A stretch of DNA of 64,000 nt. Source: Rhodanobacteraceae bacterium. GTDB lineage: Bacteria > Pseudomonadota > Gammaproteobacteria > Xanthomonadales > Rhodanobacteraceae. Below the pieces are notes generated by a model. The model was not told the DNA's origin, made no database searches, and saw nothing but the letters and a program-made list of their open reading frames with translations. Position numbers and translations under genes: made by a program. Shown here in pieces: positions 16,923-25,803 of the stretch. The DNA is taken from positions 124,001 through 188,000 of the forward strand of contig JAEUPP010000069.1 of assembly GCA_016790075.1 (NCBI GenBank), given 5' to 3'. Each line of letters starts with the position of its first letter. Position 1 is the stretch's first letter.

Positions 16923-19444
16923 GCACGCCCGCGGGCATGCCCGCCAATCCGTTTCCGGGCCTGCGTCCATTCCGCGAAGACGAGGAGCACCTGTTCTTCG
17001 GCCGCGAAGCGCAGGTCGACACCATGATCGACCGCTTCGCCGATACACGCTTGCTGGCCGTAGTCGGTAGTTCCGGGTCCGGCAAGTCGTCGCTGGTCAA
17101 TTGCGGGTTGATACCCGCGTTGTATCGCGGCCTGCTGGCGAGCGCTGGCAGCGCCTGGCGCGTGGCAGTGCTGCGGCCCGGCAACCGTCCGATCGCGGCG
17201 CTCGCAGCCACCCTCGCTGCAGCGTTGGCTGACCCGTCCATGCCGTCAGCTGCTCCGGCGGACGCCTTAGCAAACGACGTACCGGGTGCCGCGGCAACCG
17301 CCAATGGTGGTGACGAGTCGTTCTTCACCCCCGCCGAGCTGACCGAAGCGACGCTGCGCATGAGCAAGCTCGGTGTGCTCGACGCGTACGAGATGGCGCA
17401 AACGCGGCAGAACTTGCTGCTGGTCGTCGATCAGTTCGAGGAACTGTTCCGTTACCGCGCATTGACCGATACCGCCGATGACGCGGCGCGCACCGCGGTC
17501 GCAGCGCGCGCGGACAGCGACCGCACCGCGTTCGTGAATTTGCTGCTCGAAGCCGCCGCGCAGCGGGAATTGCCGGTGTACGTGGTGCTGACCATGCGCT
17601 CTGACTTCCTCGGCGAGTGCGCACAGTTCTTCGGCCTGCCGGAAGCAGTCAGCCGCGGCCAATACCTGGTGCCGCGCATGACGCGCGACGAGCGGCGGGA
17701 CGCCATCTCCGGGCCGGCTGGTGTGGCCGGCGCTGGGATCGAGCCGGTGCTGCTGACGCGCCTGATCAACGATGTCGGTGACGACCCGGACCAGCTGTCG
17801 ATCTTGCAGCACGCATTGAACCGCACCTGGGCCGAGTGGCAGCGCGACGGTGCCTCCGGCCCGGTGGCCATGCGCCACTACGATCGCGTTGGCACCATGG
17901 CGAACGCCCTCGACACGCACGCCGACGATGCGTTCGCCTCGCTGGCGGATGATGCGCAACGCAGGCTCTGCGAAACGCTGTTTCGTGCAATCACGGACAA
18001 GGGCACCGATGCACGCGGCACGCGGCGACCGACCCGCGTCGACACATTGCTTGCGATCAGCGGCGCCACGCTTGCCGAACTGACAGCGATAGTCGAGGTG
18101 TTTCGCGAACCGTCGCGTTCATTCCTGATGCCGCCCGCTGGCCGCGCACTCGGCCCGGACACGCCCATCGACATCTCGCACGAGAGCTTGATGCGCGTAT
18201 GGCAACGCCTGCGCATGTGGGTCGACCTCGAAGCGCAATCCGCGCAGACCTACCGGCGCCTCGCTGAAACGACAGAGCTGCACACCGCGGGCAAAGCCGG
18301 CTTGCTGCGCCCTCCGGACTTGCAGTTCACGGCCGCCTGGCGTGAGCGCGAAAAACCGAACGAGACCTGGGCGGTGCGCTATCGCAGCGGCTTTGCGGAT
18401 GCGCTGAGGTTTCTCGAGCGCAGCGAACGCGCCTACCGCGAGGAACTGAGCAGCGAAGCGCGCGAACGTGCCGAGCAGGCAAAACAGATGGAGCAGCAAC
18501 GCCGCACGCACCGGTTGCTGGTGTGGGGCGTACCACTGGTTGCATTCCTGTCCTTTGCGGTGGGCACCGTGCTGTGGATGTATCTCGAAGCGGAGCGGCA
18601 GTCGCAGCGGGCTGAAATTGAGGCGGGCAAAGCACGCGCCAGTCAGGAGCGCGCCGAGAACGCGCTTGCCGCGGAGCGCCGCGCCAAAGATGCCCAGGAG
18701 ACCTACGAACGCGCGTACGAAGACGCGACCAGGAACACGCCGCAAGTGCGCGCAGCAGTGGCCAATGCTGTGCAGGAAAAGTCGCTGATCTATCTGCAGG
18801 TCGCCGATGCCAACCAGCGCAGCGCAGCCGAACGCCTGCGCGCGCAGTTGCAGGCAGCGGGCTATTTCGCGCCCGGTGTTGAGCAGGTGAAAGCAGCGCC
18901 AGCGGCGGCGGAATTGCGCTACTTCCGCGAGTCCGACGCCGCGGAGGCCTTGACCATCGTTCGCCAACTCGAACGCTGGGGACTCGGCAAGGTGCGTGCG
19001 CGCTTGATCGCTGGCTACGCAGCGGAGACCAAACTCAAGCAGTTCGAGCTTTGGCTGCCAGTCGAAAATGCAAGCTCGATCAGGGCGCTGGTAGCGCAAC
19101 TGGACGACGGCTCCGTGGATACGCGCAAAGCCGCCGGGCAAGCTTTGCAAGACCGTTACACAGCTTCGCCGCGTGCCATTGAAGAGGTGCTCGAAATGCT
19201 GGAGTCGCAGCCTGGCCCGTCGGTTAGCGGCCGCATCAACGCGCTGTATTTCCTGTCGCGCACCGCGCCGCTCGCCTGGGACGACAAACTCGCCACGCGC
19301 GGGCGCTTCCTGATAGCGGGGGCGCGGAAAGGCGGCGATCTGGGCCCGCAGGCGAAGGCCGAATTGATGCGCCTGGAGAGCGTGCTGGACGCTGTGCACG
19401 CCAGGTCGGCAGAGCCCGTCGGCGAGTTCAGCAAACCCGAGTGA
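16919..19444 (+). CDS. Membrane-anchored STAND-type NTPase
   Basis: 841 residues; the start overlaps the upstream TIR gene (ATGA) with GGAGGA seven bases before it. Residues 10-30 carry NPFPGLRPFREDEEHLFFGR, the hallmark of the nSTAND1/NACHT-like family. Walker A is GSSGSGKSS at ~50-58 and Walker B is LLLVVDQFEELFRY with D171. A winged-helix-like region follows (ILQHALNRTWAEW, ISHESLMRVW). A single transmembrane helix lies at ~530-553 (LLVWGVPLVAFLSFAVGTVL), then a charged coiled coil, then an alpha/beta domain (SAAERLRAQLQAAGYF) and a C-terminal helical repeat region. STAND proteins are signal-sensing switches; here it would sense a trigger and license the TIR partner. That coupling is inference from the operon. 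Confidence 0.9.
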   Translation: MSTPAGMPANPFPGLRPFREDEEHLFFGREAQVDTMIDRFADTRLLAVVGSSGSGKSSLVNCGLIPALYRGLLASAGSAWRVAVLRPGNRPIAALAATLAAALADPSMPSAAPADALANDVPGAAATANGGDESFFTPAELTEATLRMSKLGVLDAYEMAQTRQNLLLVVDQFEELFRYRALTDTADDAARTAVAARADSDRTAFVNLLLEAAAQRELPVYVVLTMRSDFLGECAQFFGLPEAVSRGQYLVPRMTRDERRDAISGPAGVAGAGIEPVLLTRLINDVGDDPDQLSILQHALNRTWAEWQRDGASGPVAMRHYDRVGTMANALDTHADDAFASLADDAQRRLCETLFRAITDKGTDARGTRRPTRVDTLLAISGATLAELTAIVEVFREPSRSFLMPPAGRALGPDTPIDISHESLMRVWQRLRMWVDLEAQSAQTYRRLAETTELHTAGKAGLLRPPDLQFTAAWREREKPNETWAVRYRSGFADALRFLERSERAYREELSSEARERAEQAKQMEQQRRTHRLLVWGVPLVAFLSFAVGTVLWMYLEAERQSQRAEIEAGKARASQERAENALAAERRAKDAQETYERAYEDATRNTPQVRAAVANAVQEKSLIYLQVADANQRSAAERLRAQLQAAGYFAPGVEQVKAAPAAAELRYFRESDAAEALTIVRQLERWGLGKVRARLIAGYAAETKLKQFELWLPVENASSIRALVAQLDDGSVDTRKAAGQALQDRYTASPRAIEEVLEMLESQPGPSVSGRINALYFLSRTAPLAWDDKLATRGRFLIAGARKGGDLGPQAKAELMRLESVLDAVHARSAEPVGEFSKPE

Positions 19445-19724
19445 GTGCCCAAAGCTCCAGTTGGCGTAGCGCGGCAGTTACTCGGGCCAGTACTGGCGCT
19501 TAACTCCAGACGGACAGCCCTTGGGACTTGACCCACGGTTGAGGCGTGTTCGGATCAACCTGGGAGTTCCCCGGTAACCGCAGTGAGCGATCGGCATAGC
19601 TGGTTCGTGCAAAGAACTCGTGGAACGCCCGAAGTGTGCGCCCTGCGCATGATCTCGTTCCCGCGTCTATCACCACGCGCATAGTTGGACGTTGCACGAA
19701 CAGCGGACCAGCCCGTCCACCGCC

Positions 19725-21383
19725 TCAGCTGCGCAACCTGCGCCGGATAGCGCTCATCGACACCCCCTCGTTGGCTTCATAAGTTCCCTCGCCATTGAGC
19801 CGCGGCGCTTCTGCCAACCCCGCGTGATGCAGGGCCATGACTTCCCAATCCGCATTGAACACAGGACTGCCCGAACTGCCGGGATCCGTGGGTGTCCGGT
19901 AGTGCACAAGGCGCTCCTGGTCGTCAATGTCCAGCAGCAAGCTGTCGTGAAGGGCGATCTGCAGGCCCGCGCCGCGCGGATGTCCGGCGACGAACGCCCT
20001 GGCCTTAGGACCAAGAAGGGGAAGATCGCGTGTGGCTTGTAGCACCGGCGCATCGCCCGGTAGGTCTCGGAGGCGGACGATTGTGCAATCGAGCATCTTC
20101 AACTCGTCGTTGCGTGCGCCGACCGGGCCGGGTTCCGACGTGAACAGAACTTCGCTCACGGCGTAGCGCGTCAGGTTGCCGGCAACCGGCGTATCGAGCT
20201 CGAACGTCACGCGGGCTTTGCCTGTGGGGATGGCATTGGTGACCGTATCGCTGATCACGTGCGCGTTGGTGAGAAACACCGGACCAGCGCCATACACGGG
20301 CTTGAGCCAGGCGCCACTGAGCAAGAACCCGGTGCCCAGGCGTTCTCCGATGTCGTTCATGACGCAGCCCACCGACCTGAAGGCCGACAGCAGTGATCGG
20401 ATCGAGTCCACGCTGAAGCTCGACTCGCCTAGGAAGTTTTTCTCCAGGCCTCGTTCGTCGTTCGCGAGCGCCGCCTGGATCGCCGGTACTTGCGAAGGAA
20501 CCAACGTGATGCGCGCCTGCCGTTGGGCGCAGAAGTTGGCAATGATGCTCAGCAGGCGACCGGCGCAGACCACCGGCGACGTTGGATCCCCGCGCCAGAT
20601 CTCACGCAGCTGCCGCGAGTAGCTGTCCAACTGGAATCTCGTGGTGTCCTTCGACGACAACATCCGATACAGCCATAGCTCCGCGTCGTCGCAACGTCCC
20701 AAGGCCAGGCAGGCCTCGGAAGCAGTGGCGTAGGCCCAGGGGTCCGGTTTCGAGCGACAGCTTTCGACGACAGTCTCGAGGATCTTCCTGGCGAGATCAT
20801 TGAAGTCGGGCAACGCCGGTCGCGGGATTCCGCCGCTCTGATGGAGCTCGAGATTGAGGCAGGCCAGCGCATTGATGCCATGCCAGTAGCTTTCAGGGGC
20901 ACTGAGGTACTGGGCCAAATAGCGGTTGGTGGCGTCGACCAGGCTGTCAAGGTCATCGGTGTTATTTACGTAACGCTGTTTGGCGATCCGCCCCAACAGA
21001 CCACGGAACTCTAGCAACTCCCGACGGTAGACAATATCGCCTGGGTGTTTCTCGCACACAGCGATAGCCTCGGTCGCCATGCTCTGCGCTTCGTCCAGCA
21101 GCGTCGTGTTGATCAGCGCCTGTACACGCCGCTTCTGCAGCACAGGATCGAAGCCCTTGCGCCCGTACCACGCCTTGGCAATGGCACGGGTCAGCTCGAA
21201 GTAGCAATTGTCGTTAAGTCGGGCGGCGGCATTGCGAGCCTGTTGGACACCGAGCGCGACAGCGCCCTGCTGGATCTCATCGACGATGAGCTGCGCACCT
21301 TTGGCCAGCAGCCAGTCACTGACGACCGGAAACCGGCCAGCCTTCAGATCGTGCGCTACCGCCTGTGCCGTGGTGGGTGTCAT
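19725..21383 (-). CDS. TPR-like (TPR-S/DUF4071-type) plus trypsin-like serine protease
   Basis: 552 residues. The N-terminal ~250 residues are helical, TPR-like, with GRIAKQRYVNN, YWHGINALACLNLE and AYATASEACLALGRCDDAEL, resembling the domain linked to MAP3K TRAF-binding regions in bacterial conflict proteins. Residues ~340-550 are a trypsin-like protease: GTGFLL, LTNAHVIS (His ~375), KMLDCTIVRL (Asp ~432), TDPGSSGSPVF (Ser ~503) and EVMALHHAG. No signal peptide, so it is cytoplasmic. It starts three bases after the stop of the alpha/beta hydrolase gene (TGA-AGC-ATG), so the two are co-transcribed. Proteases of this type are proposed effectors activated by an upstream sensor; the target here is unknown. 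Confidence 0.85.
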   Translation of the reverse strand: MTPTTAQAVAHDLKAGRFPVVSDWLLAKGAQLIVDEIQQGAVALGVQQARNAAARLNDNCYFELTRAIAKAWYGRKGFDPVLQKRRVQALINTTLLDEAQSMATEAIAVCEKHPGDIVYRRELLEFRGLLGRIAKQRYVNNTDDLDSLVDATNRYLAQYLSAPESYWHGINALACLNLELHQSGGIPRPALPDFNDLARKILETVVESCRSKPDPWAYATASEACLALGRCDDAELWLYRMLSSKDTTRFQLDSYSRQLREIWRGDPTSPVVCAGRLLSIIANFCAQRQARITLVPSQVPAIQAALANDERGLEKNFLGESSFSVDSIRSLLSAFRSVGCVMNDIGERLGTGFLLSGAWLKPVYGAGPVFLTNAHVISDTVTNAIPTGKARVTFELDTPVAGNLTRYAVSEVLFTSEPGPVGARNDELKMLDCTIVRLRDLPGDAPVLQATRDLPLLGPKARAFVAGHPRGAGLQIALHDSLLLDIDDQERLVHYRTPTDPGSSGSPVFNADWEVMALHHAGLAEAPRLNGEGTYEANEGVSMSAIRRRLRS

Positions 21384-21386
21384 GCT

Positions 21387-22382
21387 TCAGAGGTCTAGCG
21401 CTTCCGTGAGCTTCGCCCGGAACTGGAGCCCCGCAAAGTAGTGCGTGATCGTGTGTCGCCACTTGCTCCAGTTCGACTCCTTAATGTCCTCGACGCTCTT
21501 GCCGTCGACCGGCTCAAAGTCGTTGGCGAATTTTGGGTCGGCGCCACAGATGGGATCCAGCGGGTCGTAGATGTTGATCCAGCGTGAAGTAGTGGCTGCC
21601 GGGAAGTCGTTCTTCTGCAGTCCTGGAGCGCGCAACTCGACCTGTACTTCCTTGATGCCTAGCGGCGAACCCAACGTGATCAGGGTTTCCACTTTTGGAC
21701 AATCCGCGCAATTGCGCAGCACATCATAGGCGACCATGGTGCCCATGCTGTGCGAGACCACCACGAGTTTCTCGCCTTTCTCCGCTGCGGCCTTGAGCTT
21801 GTCGACCAGGCGCCTGCGCAGTTCGGATCGCACCTGGAAGTTGACGCCATCCTTGCGCGTGTACTCTTTGTCGAAGAGGAAGTAGTACGCCTCCATGGCT
21901 GCTTTCTTGATGATGGCCTCGCGCCAGGCTGCGGGCAGCAGTCCGGCGATTTCCGCTCCCGCGAGCGCCGCCGGGTTGATCCCCGGGGCTACTGGCGGCT
22001 CGGTGATCAGCTGGGAACTGAGCTCCGCCTCGAACCTTGCCAGGAATGCCTGCTCCTCGGGGGTTACGGGAATGGGCGCTACTGGTGCCGGCTCATCGAG
22101 CTTGTCGGCCAGGATCTCGGCATCAGCACCGCGGCCCTCCGCTTCGAAGTACGAGGAGAAGTCGGTCTCGTAGTCGTCCGCGTAAAAGACGTCGGCGTAA
22201 TAGTTGAGCTCGTGTGGCACGCCCTTGGTATAGAGATTGATGCCCTTGTTGGGCGGGGCGAACACGTCAGGACGCGGGTTGTCACGGCTGATTCCCATGA
22301 GCCACAGCTCAAGCAGCTTGTCGGGAGGTGGCTTCTTCGCCAGGCCATGCACAAATACGACCGCGCTGCGTCTCTTTGGCAT
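21387..22382 (-). CDS. Alpha/beta hydrolase (lipase-like), first gene of the protease operon
   Basis: 331 residues from ATG 22382, which has GGAGG six bases upstream; a 10-residue longer in-frame start at 22412 lacks it. The fold is shown by SAVVFVHGLAKK near the N-terminus (oxyanion HG), the nucleophile elbow KLVVVSHSMGTMVAYD (Ser ~210), INIYDPLDPICG (likely acid) and WRHTITHYF (likely His). No signal peptide. A central insertion (~100-150) is Pro/Ala rich. Immediately followed by the TPR/trypsin gene and divergent from the TIR-like genes. In bacterial conflict loci such hydrolases are thought to act on lipids or other esters as effectors; the substrate is unknown. Confidence 0.85.
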   Translation of the reverse strand: MPKRRSAVVFVHGLAKKPPPDKLLELWLMGISRDNPRPDVFAPPNKGINLYTKGVPHELNYYADVFYADDYETDFSSYFEAEGRGADAEILADKLDEPAPVAPIPVTPEEQAFLARFEAELSSQLITEPPVAPGINPAALAGAEIAGLLPAAWREAIIKKAAMEAYYFLFDKEYTRKDGVNFQVRSELRRRLVDKLKAAAEKGEKLVVVSHSMGTMVAYDVLRNCADCPKVETLITLGSPLGIKEVQVELRAPGLQKNDFPAATTSRWINIYDPLDPICGADPKFANDFEPVDGKSVEDIKESNWSKWRHTITHYFAGLQFRAKLTEALDL

Positions 22383-22574
22383 GACAACCTCCAGTTTGTC
22401 AATTGTTTGCAATCAAGACATCGTTGAAACACGGATCGTTTTTTATCACAACAAGACCGGAGAGAAACTGCGGGCGGCGTCGAACCACCCCGGTCATTTG
22501 AGCAATGATGTACTTTTTGCATCGCAACATACATTGCGGCGCACCGGTGAGTGGCCTCGTGTATGCTCTGGCGA
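22383..22574. promoter_or_regulatory. Shared divergent promoter region of the conflict locus
   Basis: 192 bases, clearly more AT-rich than the surroundings, between the divergent hydrolase and TIR-like genes. It contains several poly-A/T runs (GTTTTTTATCAC near 22438, ACTTTTTGC near 22512) and a 5-bp inverted repeat CGCAA-cataca-TTGCG at 22523-22538. Individual -35/-10 elements could not be assigned with confidence. Common control of both arms is inferred from the geometry. Confidence 0.4.
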
Positions 22575-23939
22575 ATGGCCAGTCCGCTGTGTTTCGTGCT
22601 CATGCCTTTCGGTGACAAGCCCGACCCCCTGGGTGGCCCACCGATCAACTTTGATCGCGTCTACGAAACGGGAATTCGCCCCGCCATAGAGCAAGCAGGC
22701 CTCGACCCGATCCGCGCGGACGAGGAGCGGACCGGCGGGATTATCCACAAGGCCATGTTCGAGCGATTGCTGCTATGTGAATTCGCTGTCGCCGATCTGA
22801 CCTGCGCCAACGCAAACGTTTTCTACGAGCTTGGCGTGCGCCATGCCGTACGGCCTTCGACCACGGTGGTGATCTTCGGCAAGGGGCACATGCCGCCGTT
22901 CGATGTGAACTACGTGCGGGGCATGCCCTACGACCTGGGAGCGGGCAACGCCTTCACCAACGCGGTGGCGCAGGGCGTGCGTGATGCGCTGGCACAGCGA
23001 TTGACCGAAATGCGTGAGCTGGCCGTGGGTACCGCAGTCACCGACAGCCCGCTGTTCCAGTTGCTGAGCGACTACGCCCCCCCCGACATAGCAAGGCTCA
23101 AGACCGACACGTTCCGCGATCGCATCCAGTACGCGGCCAGCGCCAAAGTCGCGTTGGCCGCAGCCCGGGAGAAGCGGGATACAGACGAACTCGCACGCGT
23201 CGAACGGAGTCTCGGCGCGCTGGACGGCGTGGAGGCCGGCGTTCTTGTCGACCTCTATCTATCGTATCGGGCTGTCTCCGCCTGGCAGCGAATGGTCGAC
23301 CTGTATGCACGCATGCCCAAGTCTCTGCAATCCGTGGTGCTGGTGCGCGAGCAACTAGGCTTTGCTCTCAACCGCCTGGCACATCGCCCGGACGCGTTAC
23401 GCGTGCTCGGCGAGGTCGAGGCACAGCACGGCGCGAGCTCGGAGACCTGCGGCCTCATCGGCCGTGTATACAAAGACCTTTGGGGAGATGCGAAGAATGC
23501 AGGCGACGAGGCATTGGCACTGGACAACCTGAGCAAGGCCATCGAGGCGTACTCGCGTGGCTTCGAGGCGGATTCGCGTGACGCATTTCCGGGTATCAAT
23601 GCGGTAACGCTGCTCGACATCCGGGGAACAAGCGCCGCTCAGGAGAAGAAGGCGGAGCTGCTGCCAGTGGTGCGATTCGCGGTGCTGAAGCGAGTGCGTT
23701 CAGGCAAGTCGGACTACTGGGATCGCGCTACGCTGCTCGAACTTGCCGTACTTGAACGCGACGCAGACGCCGCCTGCGAACACCTGGCTGACGCCCGCGC
23801 CAACATGCGGGAGGCCTGGGAAGGCGAAACCACGGCCAATAACCTGATGCTGATCCGCGAGGCGCGCCAGACGCGTGGCGAGCACGAACCCTGGTTGGAT
23901 GACATCATCCGCGCGCTTGATCCCAAGCGGCTCATCTGA
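22575..23939 (+). CDS. TIR-like (nucleotide-fold) domain plus TPR-S/DUF4071-like domain protein
   Basis: 454 residues from ATG 22575; in-frame ATG 22563 and GTG 22551 are alternatives and no start has a strong ribosome site. Residues 1-130 read CFVLMPFGDKPD, FDRVYETGIRPAIEQAGLDP, IRADEERTGGIIHKAMFERL and FAVADLTCANANVFYELGVR, a widespread TIR-like/nucleoside-hydrolase-like domain. Residues ~230-440 match the DUF4071/TRAF-binding-associated TPR domain: CGLIGRVYKDLWGDAKN, YSRGFEADSRDAFPGINAVT and YWDRATLLELAVL. It is soluble. The stop lies seven bases before the next gene. In comparative studies of conflict systems this TPR type is a constant link between nucleotide-generating enzymes and effectors. 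The role here is inferred. Confidence 0.85.
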   Translation: MASPLCFVLMPFGDKPDPLGGPPINFDRVYETGIRPAIEQAGLDPIRADEERTGGIIHKAMFERLLLCEFAVADLTCANANVFYELGVRHAVRPSTTVVIFGKGHMPPFDVNYVRGMPYDLGAGNAFTNAVAQGVRDALAQRLTEMRELAVGTAVTDSPLFQLLSDYAPPDIARLKTDTFRDRIQYAASAKVALAAAREKRDTDELARVERSLGALDGVEAGVLVDLYLSYRAVSAWQRMVDLYARMPKSLQSVVLVREQLGFALNRLAHRPDALRVLGEVEAQHGASSETCGLIGRVYKDLWGDAKNAGDEALALDNLSKAIEAYSRGFEADSRDAFPGINAVTLLDIRGTSAAQEKKAELLPVVRFAVLKRVRSGKSDYWDRATLLELAVLERDADAACEHLADARANMREAWEGETTANNLMLIREARQTRGEHEPWLDDIIRALDPKRLI

Positions 23940-23946
23940 GGCACGC

Positions 23947-25398
23947 ATGACTTTGCCGACGTTCAAGGTCTTCCTGAGTCACCGCTACAGGTCGCCCGAC
24001 GTCAACCGCTTTTTCTTCGAGTTGTTCGCGCGACAGGCTCTGTTGCAGTTCGAGGTCGACGATGGCGTGACGTATCTGCCAAAGAGCGCCGGCGGCGCCG
24101 TGCAGGGCATTCCCACCAACGTGACACGGCTCGAACGCATTGTGCGCGCCGCGGATGCGTTCATCGGCATCTATCCGATCTCCGTGAACGCGACCGATTC
24201 GCCGAATCCGGATCAACTGAAACTGGAGTCGCGCTACTTCCGCCTCGAGCTCGATCTGGCGCTGCGCGCCCGCAAGCCAGCGCTTGTGTTCTTCGACCAA
24301 CGCTACAAGGCGCAACTGGCTTGCCCCTCTGGCGTGTTGTCGCACAGCTTCGACGCGCAGGAGGCCGTACCAGGCCAGCAGACGCCTAGTTCCGCGGCGT
24401 TCGACAAGGTATTCGCAGACTTCTGCACGCGCGTCAGCGCCTCGATGTCCTACCGTACGCTGAGCAGCGCGTCCGCTCGCAGCGGACGCGTCGGCGTCCT
24501 CTTGCCGCAAGCCGAGAGTCCCGGCGGATATACCGACGAACATATCCGCTCGATCGAGGAGGCGCTGAGCGACAGCGACTACATGCCGGTGCGGATGCGC
24601 TGGCCGCCCGTGCTGGGCCGTGAACTGCTGACGGAATGCGCGGAGCTCGATTTCCTCGTGGTGGACGTCGGTGATGATCCGATTTCCGCCGCCACGGTGT
24701 CGTTCCTGCATGGTCGCTTCATTCCGGCGCTGAGGCTGCGACGCCTGGACGCAGACGCGCCTCAAGTCTCGCAGCTCGAACACATCCTGTTTGGCTCGGT
24801 GACCGCCGGCTATCTCAAGGACGTGGTCCGCTGGTCGAGGAAGGAAGAACTCGACGCCGGCATCCGCGCTCGCATCCAGGTGATCGACCTGCCGCCCAGA
24901 CGCATCTCCACGGCCGCGCAGGCCAACGAGTACTTCGTACGCAGCAGCAAGCGACCGGTAAACATCTTCCTCAGCTACTGCGGCCGCGACAGCAACGTCG
25001 CCGCCCGCATCAGCGAGTCATTGGTAAAGCGGTTCCAGAAGGTATTCAACTACAAGGACGGCACGTCGATCGAGCCCGGCAGCCCATGGCTGGCGCAGAT
25101 TTTCGATCAACTGGCGACATCCTCGGTGGCGATCCCGCTGATATCGGATGACTACTTCAAGAGTGGCAATTGCGAGCACGAAGCGCGCGAAATTATCGCG
25201 CGACGCGACAACCAGAGCTTGCATGTCATTCCCGTAAAACTGAAACCCCAGGTGACCGTTCCCAACTGGTTCGCCGACATTCAAAGCGAGCGGCTGTTCG
25301 CCACCAACCAGGATGCCGAGGCACTGGCCGAGTCCATCGTTGCGCTGGTCGACAAGCGTCGCACGGAGGCCGCGCCCACCGCCGGCATTTCGACCTGA
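23947..25398 (+). CDS. TIR-domain protein with an N-terminal TIR-like/nucleotide-fold module
   Basis: 483 residues from ATG 23947 with GAGG five bases upstream. The N-terminal module (~1-130) reads FKVFLSHRYRSPDVNRFFFE, RLERIVRAADAFIGIYPI and RKPALVFFDQRYK. A middle alpha/beta domain (~180-290) reads GRVGVLLPQAE, HIRSIEEALSDSDYMPVRMR and LDFLVVDVGDD. A C-terminal TIR domain (~335-475) reads VNIFLSYCGRDSNVAARISE, VFNYKDGTSIEPGSPWLAQI and SDDYFKSGNCEHEAREII, where the Glu of CEHE sits at the NADase glutamate position. It forms an operon with the upstream TIR-like/TPR gene. NAD+ cleavage or cyclic-ADP-ribose-type signalling is the family expectation, not shown here. Confidence 0.85.
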   Translation: MTLPTFKVFLSHRYRSPDVNRFFFELFARQALLQFEVDDGVTYLPKSAGGAVQGIPTNVTRLERIVRAADAFIGIYPISVNATDSPNPDQLKLESRYFRLELDLALRARKPALVFFDQRYKAQLACPSGVLSHSFDAQEAVPGQQTPSSAAFDKVFADFCTRVSASMSYRTLSSASARSGRVGVLLPQAESPGGYTDEHIRSIEEALSDSDYMPVRMRWPPVLGRELLTECAELDFLVVDVGDDPISAATVSFLHGRFIPALRLRRLDADAPQVSQLEHILFGSVTAGYLKDVVRWSRKEELDAGIRARIQVIDLPPRRISTAAQANEYFVRSSKRPVNIFLSYCGRDSNVAARISESLVKRFQKVFNYKDGTSIEPGSPWLAQIFDQLATSSVAIPLISDDYFKSGNCEHEAREIIARRDNQSLHVIPVKLKPQVTVPNWFADIQSERLFATNQDAEALAESIVALVDKRRTEAAPTAGIST

Positions 25399-25803
25399 GT
25401 GCAGCCCACGGCACCTGGCGTCGGCGGCACGTAGTCATGGCTGGGTGAAATGGATCGGGCGAGGGGTGACTGCTGGTGATTTTTCCTGGCGGAGAACCGT
25501 TCGGATGGGGACGTAGACCCCGCCAGATCAGTCGCCTCACGTGTGCGCAGAGATCGGTTCGCCGCTCGCACCTGGTCCTGCGTCGATGGAGGAACGTTGC
25601 GCTCGCTCGCGCGATGACTCAAAAAAATCCACAGCTCCGGGCGCGCTTGTCGACGTCGGGTGGCGCTTGATCCTCGTCAGCGCCTGCGCCGCATCGGAAG
25701 CACCAGACGCCGACGAAAACGGCAATGTGGCAACTGTCACCGTATCGCCCGGAAAGCAACGGTGCGGCGCCTGCACGGCGCCGCACCAGCCTGATCCTTC
25801 GCG
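25399..25803. other. Gene-free stretch between convergent genes
   Basis: Convergent end of the conflict operon and of the amidohydrolase gene. No gene is seen. It holds an 11-bp hairpin at 25761-25787 listed separately. Confidence 0.4.
25761..25787 (-). terminator. Strong hairpin downstream of the amidohydrolase gene
   Basis: Perfect 11-bp arms GGTGCGGCGCC and GGCGCCGCACC around a 5-base loop, 17 bases beyond the stop of the minus-strand amidohydrolase. On the minus strand it is followed by GTTGCTTTCC, a poor T tract, so intrinsic termination is uncertain. Confidence 0.45.

Noticed and set aside
18119-19399. A 426-codon antisense frame inside the STAND NTPase
   Set aside because: Fully antisense to a strong gene; His/Gln/Arg-rich mirror of the coiled coil.
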